Source: Leucobacter sp. G161
GTDB taxonomy: Bacteria; Actinomycetota; Actinomycetes; Actinomycetales; Microbacteriaceae
Length of the DNA: 64,000 nt
Direction: 5' to 3'
Assembly (NCBI RefSeq): GCF_001482305.1
Contig: NZ_LOHP01000046.1
Location: 1 to 64,000, forward strand
The stretch's first letter is position 1, and each line of letters begins with the position of its first letter. Below, one piece after another: positions 55,441-63,106 of this stretch. The notes beneath the pieces were generated by a model. It was given only the letters and a program-made list of their open reading frames with translations, made no database searches and was not told where the DNA came from. A program made the translations under genes and the position numbers.

Positions 55441-56336
55441 TGGATGACCTCCCTAAAGATCTGTGCGAGAGACGGGGTAACGGGGGCGAAACTCCGCACG
55501 ACGGTGTCGCTGAGCTGCACGGCGTGCGCGAGCACGGCCTGCGCCGCCTCGTCGCTGTCGGCCTCGAACCGTGCGAAGCCGCCGTCGAGGTGCGTCACCG
55601 AGACGCCCGGTTGCTCGCGCACCCAGCCGGCGTCGGCTGCGGATCCGGCAAGGTCGAGCTCGAACACGCGGCCAGCATGCTCGGCACGCAGCCCCTCGCG
55701 GGAGCCCTGCGCGCGGATCTTGCCGCCGCCGATGACGACAACGTCGTCGCAGAGGCGCTCAACAATGTCGAGCTGGTGCGAGGAGAACAAGACCGGAGCG
55801 CCCTGGGCCGCGTAGTCCTGCAGCACGCCGAGGACAACCTCAACCGCCATCGGGTCGAGGCCTGAGAACGGCTCATCGAGCACGAGGGCAATCGGTTCGT
55901 GTACGAGTGCGGCGGCGATCTGCGCGCGCTGCTGGTTGCCGAGCGACAGGCTCTCAAGGTGATCACCCGCGCGCTCGCCGAGCCCGAGTCGGTCGAGCAG
56001 CCCGGTTGCCGAAGCTTTAGCGTCGGCCGTGGACATGCCGTGCAGGCGGCCGAGATAGATGAGCTGATCGAGCACCGCCATCTTCGGGTACAGGCCGCGC
56101 TCCTCCGGCATGTAGCCGAAGCGTGATCGATCCCCCGCGGTGAGCGGCTGACCGTTCAGGCTCACCGTGCCGCTGTCGGCCGCGAGCACTCCGAGAATAA
56201 TGCGCATCGTCGTGGTCTTGCCGGCACCGTTCGCGCCCACGAAGCCCGTCATGCGCCCACTCTCGACGCGGAAGTTCACGTCGTCGAGCACCGTACGGTC
56301 GCCGAAGCTGCGGGAGATTCCTGCAATGTCGATCAT
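55437..56336 (-). CDS. ABC transporter ATP-binding protein (NatA-like)
   Basis: This 299-residue protein has Walker A VGANGAGKTTT, Q-loop region YMPEERGLYPKM, signature LSLGNQQRAQIAAALVHEP, Walker B ALVLDEPFSGLDP and H-loop SSHQLDIVE. The EERGLYPKM form of the Q-loop region is typical of NatA/YhaQ-type importers or exporters. It carries a C-terminal extension (about 225-299). It overlaps its permease by four bases and is divergent from the kinase gene, with 146 bases between. Confidence 0.92.
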   Translation of the reverse strand: MIDIAGISRSFGDRTVLDDVNFRVESGRMTGFVGANGAGKTTTMRIILGVLAADSGTVSLNGQPLTAGDRSRFGYMPEERGLYPKMAVLDQLIYLGRLHGMSTADAKASATGLLDRLGLGERAGDHLESLSLGNQQRAQIAAALVHEPIALVLDEPFSGLDPMAVEVVLGVLQDYAAQGAPVLFSSHQLDIVERLCDDVVVIGGGKIRAQGSREGLRAEHAGRVFELDLAGSAADAGWVREQPGVSVTHLDGGFARFEADSDEAAQAVLAHAVQLSDTVVRSFAPVTPSLAQIFREVIQ

Positions 56337-56482
56337 GTTGCTCCTTTCGTTGCCTCAAGGCTAAGACGCCAACCGCCCCGCGCACCTCCCCCGCACGACG
56401 GAACCGCCTCCGCCGCTCGGCCGGTTTCGCTCCGCCCCGCGGTGGAAGCACCCAGGCCTGGCGAGCGCCTACGCTTACAGAT

Positions 56483-57826
56483 ATGAGAGTGCCCTTGCTG
56501 ACTGCGGCCCCTGCCTGGGCGAGGCCCCGGCCCGACGCGGACGGCCGCCGCTTTGACGTGCTGCTCGCGGTCGTGCTCGCGGTCGGCGCGACGACCACCT
56601 CGCTGCTGTACGCGCGCACCGGCATGTACGGCAGCACGCCGGAACTGTGGGTGTGGATCCTCGGCCTCGCACTCGCCACGCTGCCGCTCGCGCTGCGCCG
56701 GGTGGCGCCGATCCCCGTCATGCTGGTGGTCGCAGTCGGGTTCTTCGTGTGCGGGCAGTTCGGCGTCCCCGAGGTGCTCATCGTGAACATTTGCCTGTTC
56801 ATCGCGATTTACACGGTGACCGCGTGGGAGCCGCGCCGCGCGCTCGCCACGTGGATGGTGCTCGGCGTCACCTGCGCGATGCTTGTCTGGCTCGTCATCT
56901 CACTCACCCTCGCGTCGTCCGCAGACGAGATGGATGAGGTCTTTCCAGGGATGCGCTCCGGGATTTTTTCGGCGTATGCGACATTCGCCGTAATCCAGAT
57001 CATCACGAACCTCTTGTACTTCGGCGGCGCGATCGCCTTCGGGCAGCGCGCCTGGCTCGCCGCGCGCACGCAGGCGAAGCTCGAGGCACAGGGCAAGGAA
57101 CTCGAACTCGAGCGCCAAACGAGTGCGGCGCAGGCCGTCGCGCTCGACCGCATCGCCGTCGCCCGCGAGCTCCACGACGTCGTCGCCCACCACGTCTCCG
57201 TGATGGGGATCCAGGCGGCCGCAGCACGGCGCACCCTGGAACGCGATCCCGCCACCGCGGCGACTGCGCTGGAGATCGTCGAGGAGAGCGCACACACGAC
57301 CGTCGCGGAACTGCGCGGGCTCGTGCACACCCTCCGCACCCCCGAGAATGAGGGAAGCTCGAGCACCATCGGCATCGCGCAGATCCCGCTGCTCGTCGCC
57401 GAGTCGCAGCGAGCGGGCACCCCGACGACCTTCATCGTTGCGGGCGAGGCACGGCCCGTGCCGCTACTCGTCGACGTCGCGCTGTACCGCATCGTCCAGG
57501 AGGCGCTCACGAACGTGCGCAAGCACGCGGGGCGCGGAGCGGAGGCCGTCGTGCGGCTGCGGTTCGCAAGTGACGCCATCGAGGTCGAGGTGAGCGACGA
57601 CGGCATGGCCCGCCGCCTCACCGGCGCCGGCGAACTCGCCTCGGGCGTCCCGTCTGGCAGGGCCGGGCTGGGGCTGCGCGGCATGCGTGAGAGGATCGGC
57701 GCGGTCGGCGGCAGCGTGTCAGCCGGACGGCGCGAACGCGAAGGATTTATGGTGCGCGCCCGGGTCCCGCTCGCCGAGCGCGCGGAACCCCCAACACCCC
57801 CACGAGCAGAACGGACTCAGCCGTGA
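56483..57826 (+). CDS. Sensor histidine kinase, HisKA_3 type
   Basis: This 447-residue protein has about five membrane helices (about 28-200), a short coiled segment (QAKLEAQGKELELERQ), then HisKA_3 with AVARELHDVVAHHVSVMGIQ, the phosphorylated histidine being in ELHDV. The HATPase domain has QEALTNVRKHAG and VEVSDDG and ends with LGLRGMRERIGAVGG. This is the DesK/LiaS class. It overlaps its response regulator by four bases and is divergent from the NatAB transporter genes. Confidence 0.92.
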   Translation: MRVPLLTAAPAWARPRPDADGRRFDVLLAVVLAVGATTTSLLYARTGMYGSTPELWVWILGLALATLPLALRRVAPIPVMLVVAVGFFVCGQFGVPEVLIVNICLFIAIYTVTAWEPRRALATWMVLGVTCAMLVWLVISLTLASSADEMDEVFPGMRSGIFSAYATFAVIQIITNLLYFGGAIAFGQRAWLAARTQAKLEAQGKELELERQTSAAQAVALDRIAVARELHDVVAHHVSVMGIQAAAARRTLERDPATAATALEIVEESAHTTVAELRGLVHTLRTPENEGSSSTIGIAQIPLLVAESQRAGTPTTFIVAGEARPVPLLVDVALYRIVQEALTNVRKHAGRGAEAVVRLRFASDAIEVEVSDDGMARRLTGAGELASGVPSGRAGLGLRGMRERIGAVGGSVSAGRREREGFMVRARVPLAERAEPPTPPRAERTQP

Positions 57827-58527
57827 CAATTCGCGTGCTCCTCGCAGACGACCAGGCGCTCGTGCGCTCAGGGTTTCGCATCATCCTCGAGTCCGAGCCC
57901 GACATCGAGGTGGTCGGAGAGGCCGAGAACGGCGCGCAGGCGGTCGAGCTTGCGGCACAGCTCAGCCCAGACGTCATCTGCATGGACGTCGAGATGCCCG
58001 AGATGAACGGCATCGAGGCTTCCAGGCGGATCCTCACAGCCCCCACCCCGGGTACAGCGATTCTCGTGCTCACAACGTTTGGACACGACGCGTACCTCTT
58101 CGATGCCCTCGCAGCCGGCGTCAGCGGGTTTCTGCTGAAAACCTCGCGGGCGGAGCAACTCATCGACGCTGTCCGGGTGATCGCGCGCGGCGGATCACTG
58201 CTCGGCCCAGAGGTCACCGGGGCGGTACTCAGCCGTGTCCGTGGCGCTGGAGCAGCAGCCGACACCGGCACCGACAGCGCTGCGGCCACCGGCGAGTCCC
58301 TCACGCAGCCAGGCGGCGCGCTCGATGAGGCTATCGATGCCGCCGGGCTCACCCCGCGCGAGCGCGCGGTGCTACTCATGCTCGCGAAGGGGCACACCAA
58401 CGCGGAGATCGCCGGCAAGCTATTCCTCGGCGAGGCGACAGTCAAAACCCACGTCTCGAATGTGCTGCAGAAACTCGCCGTTCGTGATCGGCTGCAGGCC
58501 GTCGTGTGGGCGCACACCCGCGGCTAG
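57823..58527 (+). CDS. NarL/LuxR-family response regulator
   Basis: This 234-residue protein has a receiver domain with RVLLADDQALVRSGF (acidic pair), the phospho-acceptor aspartate in ICMDVEMPEMNG, and TTFGHDAYLFDALAAGVSGFLLKTS with the conserved Thr and Lys. An Ala/Thr-rich linker (about 145-165) leads to the LuxR HTH (LTPRERAVLLMLAKGHTNAEIAGKLFLGEATVKTHVSNVL). It is paired with the upstream kinase and probably regulates the divergent NatAB-like transporter. Confidence 0.92.
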   Translation: MTIRVLLADDQALVRSGFRIILESEPDIEVVGEAENGAQAVELAAQLSPDVICMDVEMPEMNGIEASRRILTAPTPGTAILVLTTFGHDAYLFDALAAGVSGFLLKTSRAEQLIDAVRVIARGGSLLGPEVTGAVLSRVRGAGAAADTGTDSAAATGESLTQPGGALDEAIDAAGLTPRERAVLLMLAKGHTNAEIAGKLFLGEATVKTHVSNVLQKLAVRDRLQAVVWAHTRG

Positions 58528-58551
58528 GCGGGCGGGCGCTGGGCCGTTACG

Positions 58552-59619
58552 TTAGGCTGCGGCCTTCAGCTCGGCAAGATCCACGAACACCGCGGTGTTG
58601 AAGGCATACGCTGCGCGCACCTCTTCGATCATGCGCTGCTGCTCTCCCTCGTCGAGGGTTTCGCCGAGGGCATCGAGGCCGTCGCGGTAGTTCTCCTTGA
58701 ACGCCTTCAGGTCGCCCAGTGACGCGAAGTCATAGAACGCGACCCCTGCGCCGTCGAAACCGTGCTGACGAGCAACGCGCCGCGCAATGATCTGCCCACC
58801 AGAGAGGTCACCGAGGTACCGGGTGTAGTGGTGCGCGATGATGCCAGGCAGCCAGCCCTCTGCAGCGACCTCGCGGATGCGGGCCGCGTACGCTGCCGAT
58901 GCGGGAACGGGGCGAATCTCGTCGCGCCAGTTCGCGCCGAGGAGATGCTCAAGGTCGACCTCGAGCGTGCCGAGCCGCACGAGTGCTGCAGGGTGCAGGC
59001 CGGCGTACGCCGGGTCGGATGCAAGCTGCGTCGCCGCCTCCTCGAGCGCCTCGTACATGAAGAAATGCTGAGCGACGAGGTCGATGTAATCCTGCTTCGA
59101 GGCGACACCACGCATGATGTCTTCCATGAAGTTCGCGCCCTCGCTGCTCGAATGATCGGACCACGAGCTCTCGCGGACGACGCGGGAGAACGGCTTCGGG
59201 CCGTCCGCCGCTTCTTCGGCCGCGTGCGGGTTGTGGCCGTGCGGGCTGCTTCCGGCGTGCGGGTGTGCCTCGCCGTGCGCGTGGCCGTGGGCGGCGGCCT
59301 CGGCCGGCTCGTGTTCGTCGCGCGCGGGCACGCCAAGTGTCGCGCATGCCGCCTTGTACAGTTCGACGACCTGACGGCGAACCTGTGGCCGGTCAGCGAT
59401 CGGCGCACCCGGCCAGTCGACCCGGAGCTCGTGCTCACCGGCTGCATCGGTGACTCGCCAGACGCCTGCCTGTTCGTCAAGGCCGGTCATGGTGCTCGCA
59501 GTTGCGTTGGGGTAGCCAAACGCCTTCGCGATGAGCAGATTGTCATCGAGATGGTCGTCGTTCATGTGGCCCGTAACGGCAGCGATCACTGCGGCATCAA
59601 AATTCATCACATCTTTCAT
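58552..59619 (-). CDS. DUF2470-heme oxygenase fusion with histidine-rich linker
   Basis: The product has 355 residues. Residues 1-98 are a DUF2470 domain (HMNDDHLDDNLLIAKAFG), the C-terminal heme-binding piece of HugZ-type proteins. Residues 103-132 form a linker with nine histidines. Residues about 142-355 are a biliverdin-producing heme oxygenase: H156 in SSWSDHSS is the probable proximal ligand, and YLGDLSGGQ (269-276) is the distal glycine helix. It degrades heme to release iron. The linker could bind metal. No heme-uptake genes are adjacent. Confidence 0.88.
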   Translation of the reverse strand: MKDVMNFDAAVIAAVTGHMNDDHLDDNLLIAKAFGYPNATASTMTGLDEQAGVWRVTDAAGEHELRVDWPGAPIADRPQVRRQVVELYKAACATLGVPARDEHEPAEAAAHGHAHGEAHPHAGSSPHGHNPHAAEEAADGPKPFSRVVRESSWSDHSSSEGANFMEDIMRGVASKQDYIDLVAQHFFMYEALEEAATQLASDPAYAGLHPAALVRLGTLEVDLEHLLGANWRDEIRPVPASAAYAARIREVAAEGWLPGIIAHHYTRYLGDLSGGQIIARRVARQHGFDGAGVAFYDFASLGDLKAFKENYRDGLDALGETLDEGEQQRMIEEVRAAYAFNTAVFVDLAELKAAA

Positions 59620-59717
59620 TCTACGCTCCCGGCACGCTCAGCGACACTGGGAGTCGCACAGAGTATCATCGAGAGATTCGTGCTCCCGCGCGCCTGCGGG
59701 TCGAGATTGGCGGTTTC

Positions 59718-60977
59718 GTGTTTTCAAGAGTCAAACGAGTTGGACCCATTGCTGCGCTCAGCATGCTCGCAGTGGTCGGACTGACGCTCACTGCGTGCAC
59801 CAGCAGCAGCTCCGGAACGGGCAACTCGGACCAGAACACCGTGGCCCCCGAGCTCGCAACCGCAATCGATGAGGCCGTAGCGAATGCGCTGAGCCTCAGC
59901 GGATCTACCGAAGCCGTGGTTGGGGTCTGGCAGGGCGACGACGCCGCGTACGTTCGGGGCTACGGTGAAGGCGTCACCGCTGGCACCACGTTCCGCGGCG
60001 CGCAGGCATCGCAGCCCGTGATGTGCGCGCTGCTGCTCGAACTCGTCGATCAGGGCCAGATCAAGCTCGGCCGTCAGGTGTCCAAGGATCTCCCCCGTCA
60101 GGCCGGGATCGCGGACATCACCTACGGACAGCTCTGTGACCAGACCTCGGGTCTCGCGGACTTCAAGGGCGGCTTCACCGAACGCTTCACGAACAATCCG
60201 TCCCGCCTTTGGCCCGAGCAGGAGCTCATCGCGAACGGGCTTGCCCGGTCGCCGCTTCCCTGGCCAGGGAAGAATGTCTACCTCTCGGATACGAATGCGG
60301 TGGTGCTCGACCGGGCGATCCGGCTGAACTCGCGGGGCGAGACCTACGAGCTCCTCGAGGCGAATGTGTTCCAGAAGGCTGGCATGTCGGCGAGCTCGTA
60401 TCCCGACAGCTTCAGTGAGACCGAGATCCCCTCGGGGAGCATGCACCCCCTCACCTATCCGCTCGCCGGCGATGCAGCCGTATGCGAGGCTGGCGTCACC
60501 GAAATCGCGGAGCTCTCTCCCTCGATGATGCGCGGCGCCGGAGCCACGCTCACCACGGTGACCGACCTCAAGGACTTCTACACGACGTACCTCGCTGGCG
60601 GCTTCGGCGGCGAAGGCTCCAAGGAGCTCGTCGCGAGCTTCCAGCCCGCGAAAAACCCCGAGCGCGATGAAGCAGGCGAGCCGACCAGCGAGCCCGACAC
60701 CGCCGGCAATCAGGTGGGATTCGGTATCGAACAGGTCGGCCCACTGCTGGGCAGGAGCGGCGCGATGCCAGGCTCGATCACCGCAGCATACGCTGACCCC
60801 GCTTCCGGTCTCACGGTCGTCGTGGCAATGAACAATTCGTCGGCAGGCGCCGGATTCGCCGGGGCACTCGCCTTCCAGCTGTCTGCACTCACGGGCGTCG
60901 AGCTTCCCTGGAGCGCTGAAGACCAGGCAGCACGACTCGCCGAGATGGCGGTCTGCCAGCCAGCAGCAGAAGGATAA
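59718..60977 (+). CDS. Serine-hydrolase/beta-lactamase-fold lipoprotein lacking catalytic residues
   Basis: This 419-residue protein starts at GTG 59718. A lipoprotein signal peptide ends in LTLTAC, lipidated Cys27. The body follows the class C beta-lactamase/DD-peptidase fold by pattern: LLLELVDQGQIKLGRQVSKDLP, DITYGQLCDQTSGLADF and VYLSDTNAVVLDRAI. However, the SxxK nucleophile motif is replaced by QASQ (96-99), and the late HxG region reads RSGAMPG. It is therefore probably non-catalytic: a binding or regulatory lipoprotein. A terminator follows. Confidence 0.8.
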   Translation: MFSRVKRVGPIAALSMLAVVGLTLTACTSSSSGTGNSDQNTVAPELATAIDEAVANALSLSGSTEAVVGVWQGDDAAYVRGYGEGVTAGTTFRGAQASQPVMCALLLELVDQGQIKLGRQVSKDLPRQAGIADITYGQLCDQTSGLADFKGGFTERFTNNPSRLWPEQELIANGLARSPLPWPGKNVYLSDTNAVVLDRAIRLNSRGETYELLEANVFQKAGMSASSYPDSFSETEIPSGSMHPLTYPLAGDAAVCEAGVTEIAELSPSMMRGAGATLTTVTDLKDFYTTYLAGGFGGEGSKELVASFQPAKNPERDEAGEPTSEPDTAGNQVGFGIEQVGPLLGRSGAMPGSITAAYADPASGLTVVVAMNNSSAGAGFAGALAFQLSALTGVELPWSAEDQAARLAEMAVCQPAAEG

Positions 60978-60983
60978 GTTTCA

Positions 60984-61018
60984 CCGGCGTGCCGTTCCCG
61001 TTCGGAGCGGCACGCCGG
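60984..61018 (+). terminator. Terminator after the lipoprotein gene
   Basis: CCGGCGTGCCGTTCC (60984-60998) and GGAGCGGCACGCCGG (61004-61018) form a 15-bp stem with one G-T wobble and a 5-base loop. It begins 7 bases after the stop codon and is followed by ATTCT, a weak T-tract. Confidence 0.7.
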
Positions 61019-61067
61019 ATTCTGCTACGCTCATACGGGTCGGGATGCATCCCGATCAGCCCCACCC

Positions 61068-61141
61068 GGGGCCGTCGTCTAATGGTAAGACATCAGCTTC
61101 CCAAGCTGAGAACGCGGGTTCGATTCCCGTCGGCCCCTCCA
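61068..61141 (+). tRNA. tRNA-Gly (anticodon CCC)
   Basis: The acceptor stem GGGGCCG pairs with CGGCCCC, the D arm is GTCT/AGAC, the anticodon stem TCAGC/GCTGA encloses TTCCCAA with anticodon CCC, and the T arm is GCGGG-TTCGATT-CCCGT. Discriminator T is followed by an encoded CCA. All stems pair, so the gene looks functional. It lies between the lipoprotein gene and ogt. Confidence 0.95.
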
Positions 61142-61209
61142 TCTGCAGGCCTCGCACCTGCGCGGCCACTCCAGCTCGTCCCAGGAAGCGCGACGTTACA
61201 CTTGTCGCC

Positions 61210-61725
61210 ATGACCTCCCGCCACGGCACGTTCGAGACCTCCCTCGGTACACTGCTCTTCGTGGCGGAAGCCAGCGCACTCGTCGGTGTGTACTTTCCGG
61301 ATCACCGCTACCCGCCCGATCCCAACGACATCGGCGATGATCTGGGACAGGAGCCCCGCGACGTGACGCTCTCGGCCGCCGCGGAACAACTCACCGAATA
61401 CCTCGCCGGAGACCGAACCGAGTTCGACCTCGAACTCGCCCCACGCGGCGACGATTTCTCGCAACGGGTGTGGGACATGCTGCGCGCGATCCCGTTCGGC
61501 GCGACAACAACCTACGGCGCCCTCGCGGTCGGCCTCGGCAATCGCGCACTCGCGCAGCGCGTCGGTCAGGCCGTCGGGCACAACCCGATCAGTGTCATCA
61601 TCCCCTGCCACCGGGTTGTGGGCGCAGACGGATCGCTCACCGGATACGCCGGCGGACTCGACCGTAAGCGGCAGCTCCTCCGGCTCGAGGAGCCCGATCC
61701 CTCGGCAGCCGGTCGGCTGTTCTAG
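61210..61725 (+). CDS. ogt: Methylated-DNA-protein-cysteine methyltransferase
   Basis: This 171-residue protein starts at ATG 61210; an earlier reading would run through the tRNA. The active-site motif IPCHRVVG has the acceptor C133. RVWDMLRAIPFGATTTYGALA forms the DNA-binding helix region and GYAGGLDRKRQLLRLE the C-terminus. It removes O6-alkyl groups from guanine in a suicide reaction. It overlaps the convergent SpoU gene by four bases. Confidence 0.93.
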   Translation: MTSRHGTFETSLGTLLFVAEASALVGVYFPDHRYPPDPNDIGDDLGQEPRDVTLSAAAEQLTEYLAGDRTEFDLELAPRGDDFSQRVWDMLRAIPFGATTTYGALAVGLGNRALAQRVGQAVGHNPISVIIPCHRVVGADGSLTGYAGGLDRKRQLLRLEEPDPSAAGRLF

Positions 61726-62401
61726 TTCGCGGGTCCACCCACGCGCGGCACGAGGGGCGAGTGCTTCGTCACCCACGAGTACATGGCGACAGCCGCCGCT
61801 GCGGAGGCGTTGATGGACCGGGTCGAGCCGTACTGGGTGATCTCGACCACGGCCTCGGCGGCGTCAATCGCCTCAGCTGACAGCCCGGGCCCCTCCTGAC
61901 CGAAGAGCATCACGCATCGTTCCGGCCAGTCAAACGTCTCCATCGGCACACACCCGGGCACGTTGTCGATAGCGATGATCGGGATCCCTTCCGCGCGCGC
62001 CCAGGCAACGAGCGATTCGACGTCCTCGCGGTGCTCAACGTGCTGGTAGCGGTCGGTGACCATCGCGCCTCGCTTGTTCCACCGGCGACGGCCAACGATC
62101 TGCACGGTATCGGCGGCGAAGGCGTTCGCGCTGCGCACGATCGACCCGATGTTCATGTCGTGCTGCCAGTTCTCGATGGCGACATGGAACGGGTGCCGCT
62201 GTTCGTCAAGGTCGGCGACGATCGCGTCCATGGTCCAGTACCGGTAGCGGTCGACGACGTTACGGCTGTCCCGTGCGCTAGGAGCTCGGGGTCGTAGTGC
62301 GCCTCGCTCGGCCACTCGTCTGGGCCGCCTGGCCACGGCCCAACGCCAGCCGTGGTGCGCTCGGGGTGCGTGTTGGTGTCGGGCTTAGGGGTGTCGCTCA
62401 C
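61722..62401 (-). pseudogene. SpoU/TrmH RNA methyltransferase, interrupted by a single-base frameshift
   Basis: The C-terminal 190 residues are an intact SPOUT domain: HVAIENWQHDMNIGSIVRSANAF, VMLFGQEGPGLS and ITQYGSTRSINASAAAAVAMY give motifs 1, 2 and 3. The N-terminus typical of these proteins (starting GTG 62401, DTHPERTT-like, then DEWPSEAHYDPELLAHG) lies in another frame. Adding one G to the GGG run at 62270-62272 joins LLAHG directly to DSRNVVDRYRYW. Either a real frameshift or a sequencing error in a homopolymer is present. The open part, 61722-62336, could still start internally. Confidence 0.8.
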
Positions 62402-62430
62402 TCGGCCATTCTTCCAGGCTTTCGGGGTCG

Positions 62431-63021
62431 CTATTCGCAGCCAACCCCATCACCGTCCCGGTCGAGGTGCCTACCGTAGCCAGGGTCGCCTGCGTACACC
62501 GGAGCTGCACCCGCGTTGCGAGCAGCGGTGCAGTTGTCGAAGTACGCCGCGGCAGGTTGCGGCGCCGGGGCGGCGGGCGCCTGCGCTTCGGGGGCGGCCT
62601 GCTTCGGGGCCGCAAACGGGATGGGCTCCGGGACAGCGGCTGCCTGAGCCTCAGCTGCTGCGGCTGCCGCTTCGAGGTCACGAACCTGCGCTTGAAGCTC
62701 CTCGACCTGGGCGGTGAGCGCTCGCACGTTCTCCTCCCGATCGCTGAGGGACTCAGTGCGTTCGTCGAGTGCACTCGTTGCCACCCGCAGGTCCTCCACC
62801 GTGGACGTGTGCTTGGCCTCGAGTGTGGCAACGTCGGTTGTCAGCGACTGCTCGGCGAGTCGGAGTTCGCTGATCTCAGTGTGAGCGCCGGTCGCGGAGG
62901 CCCCTGCTCCCAACGCGAGGCCGACAACCCCCGCAAGGATCGGGATCCCGAGGGTCTTCAGTGTGTTTCGCTTGCCGGGCCGATCTTCCGCCACATACGG
63001 CGTCCCATCGTGGAACTGCAT
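62431..63021 (-). CDS. Excalibur-domain protein with coiled coil
   Basis: This 196-residue protein has a membrane helix at about 23-45 (ILAGVVGLALGAGASATGA), an extracellular coiled coil (about 50-115, LRLAEQSLTTDVATLEAKHTSTVEDL onward), an Ala/Pro linker, and a C-terminal Excalibur domain (FDNCTAARNAGAAPVYAG and HLDRDGDGVGCE). DxDxDGxxCE binds calcium in this family. It is probably a cell-surface protein; ligand unknown. Confidence 0.88.
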   Translation of the reverse strand: MQFHDGTPYVAEDRPGKRNTLKTLGIPILAGVVGLALGAGASATGAHTEISELRLAEQSLTTDVATLEAKHTSTVEDLRVATSALDERTESLSDREENVRALTAQVEELQAQVRDLEAAAAAAEAQAAAVPEPIPFAAPKQAAPEAQAPAAPAPQPAAAYFDNCTAARNAGAAPVYAGDPGYGRHLDRDGDGVGCE

Positions 63022-63106
63022 GCGCCATACTCCTTCGCGAGCACGCCGCGCGAGATGCCCGGCAACCGAATCTCAGGCTCACAGTAGAGACATTGCAGAG
63101 AAAAAG

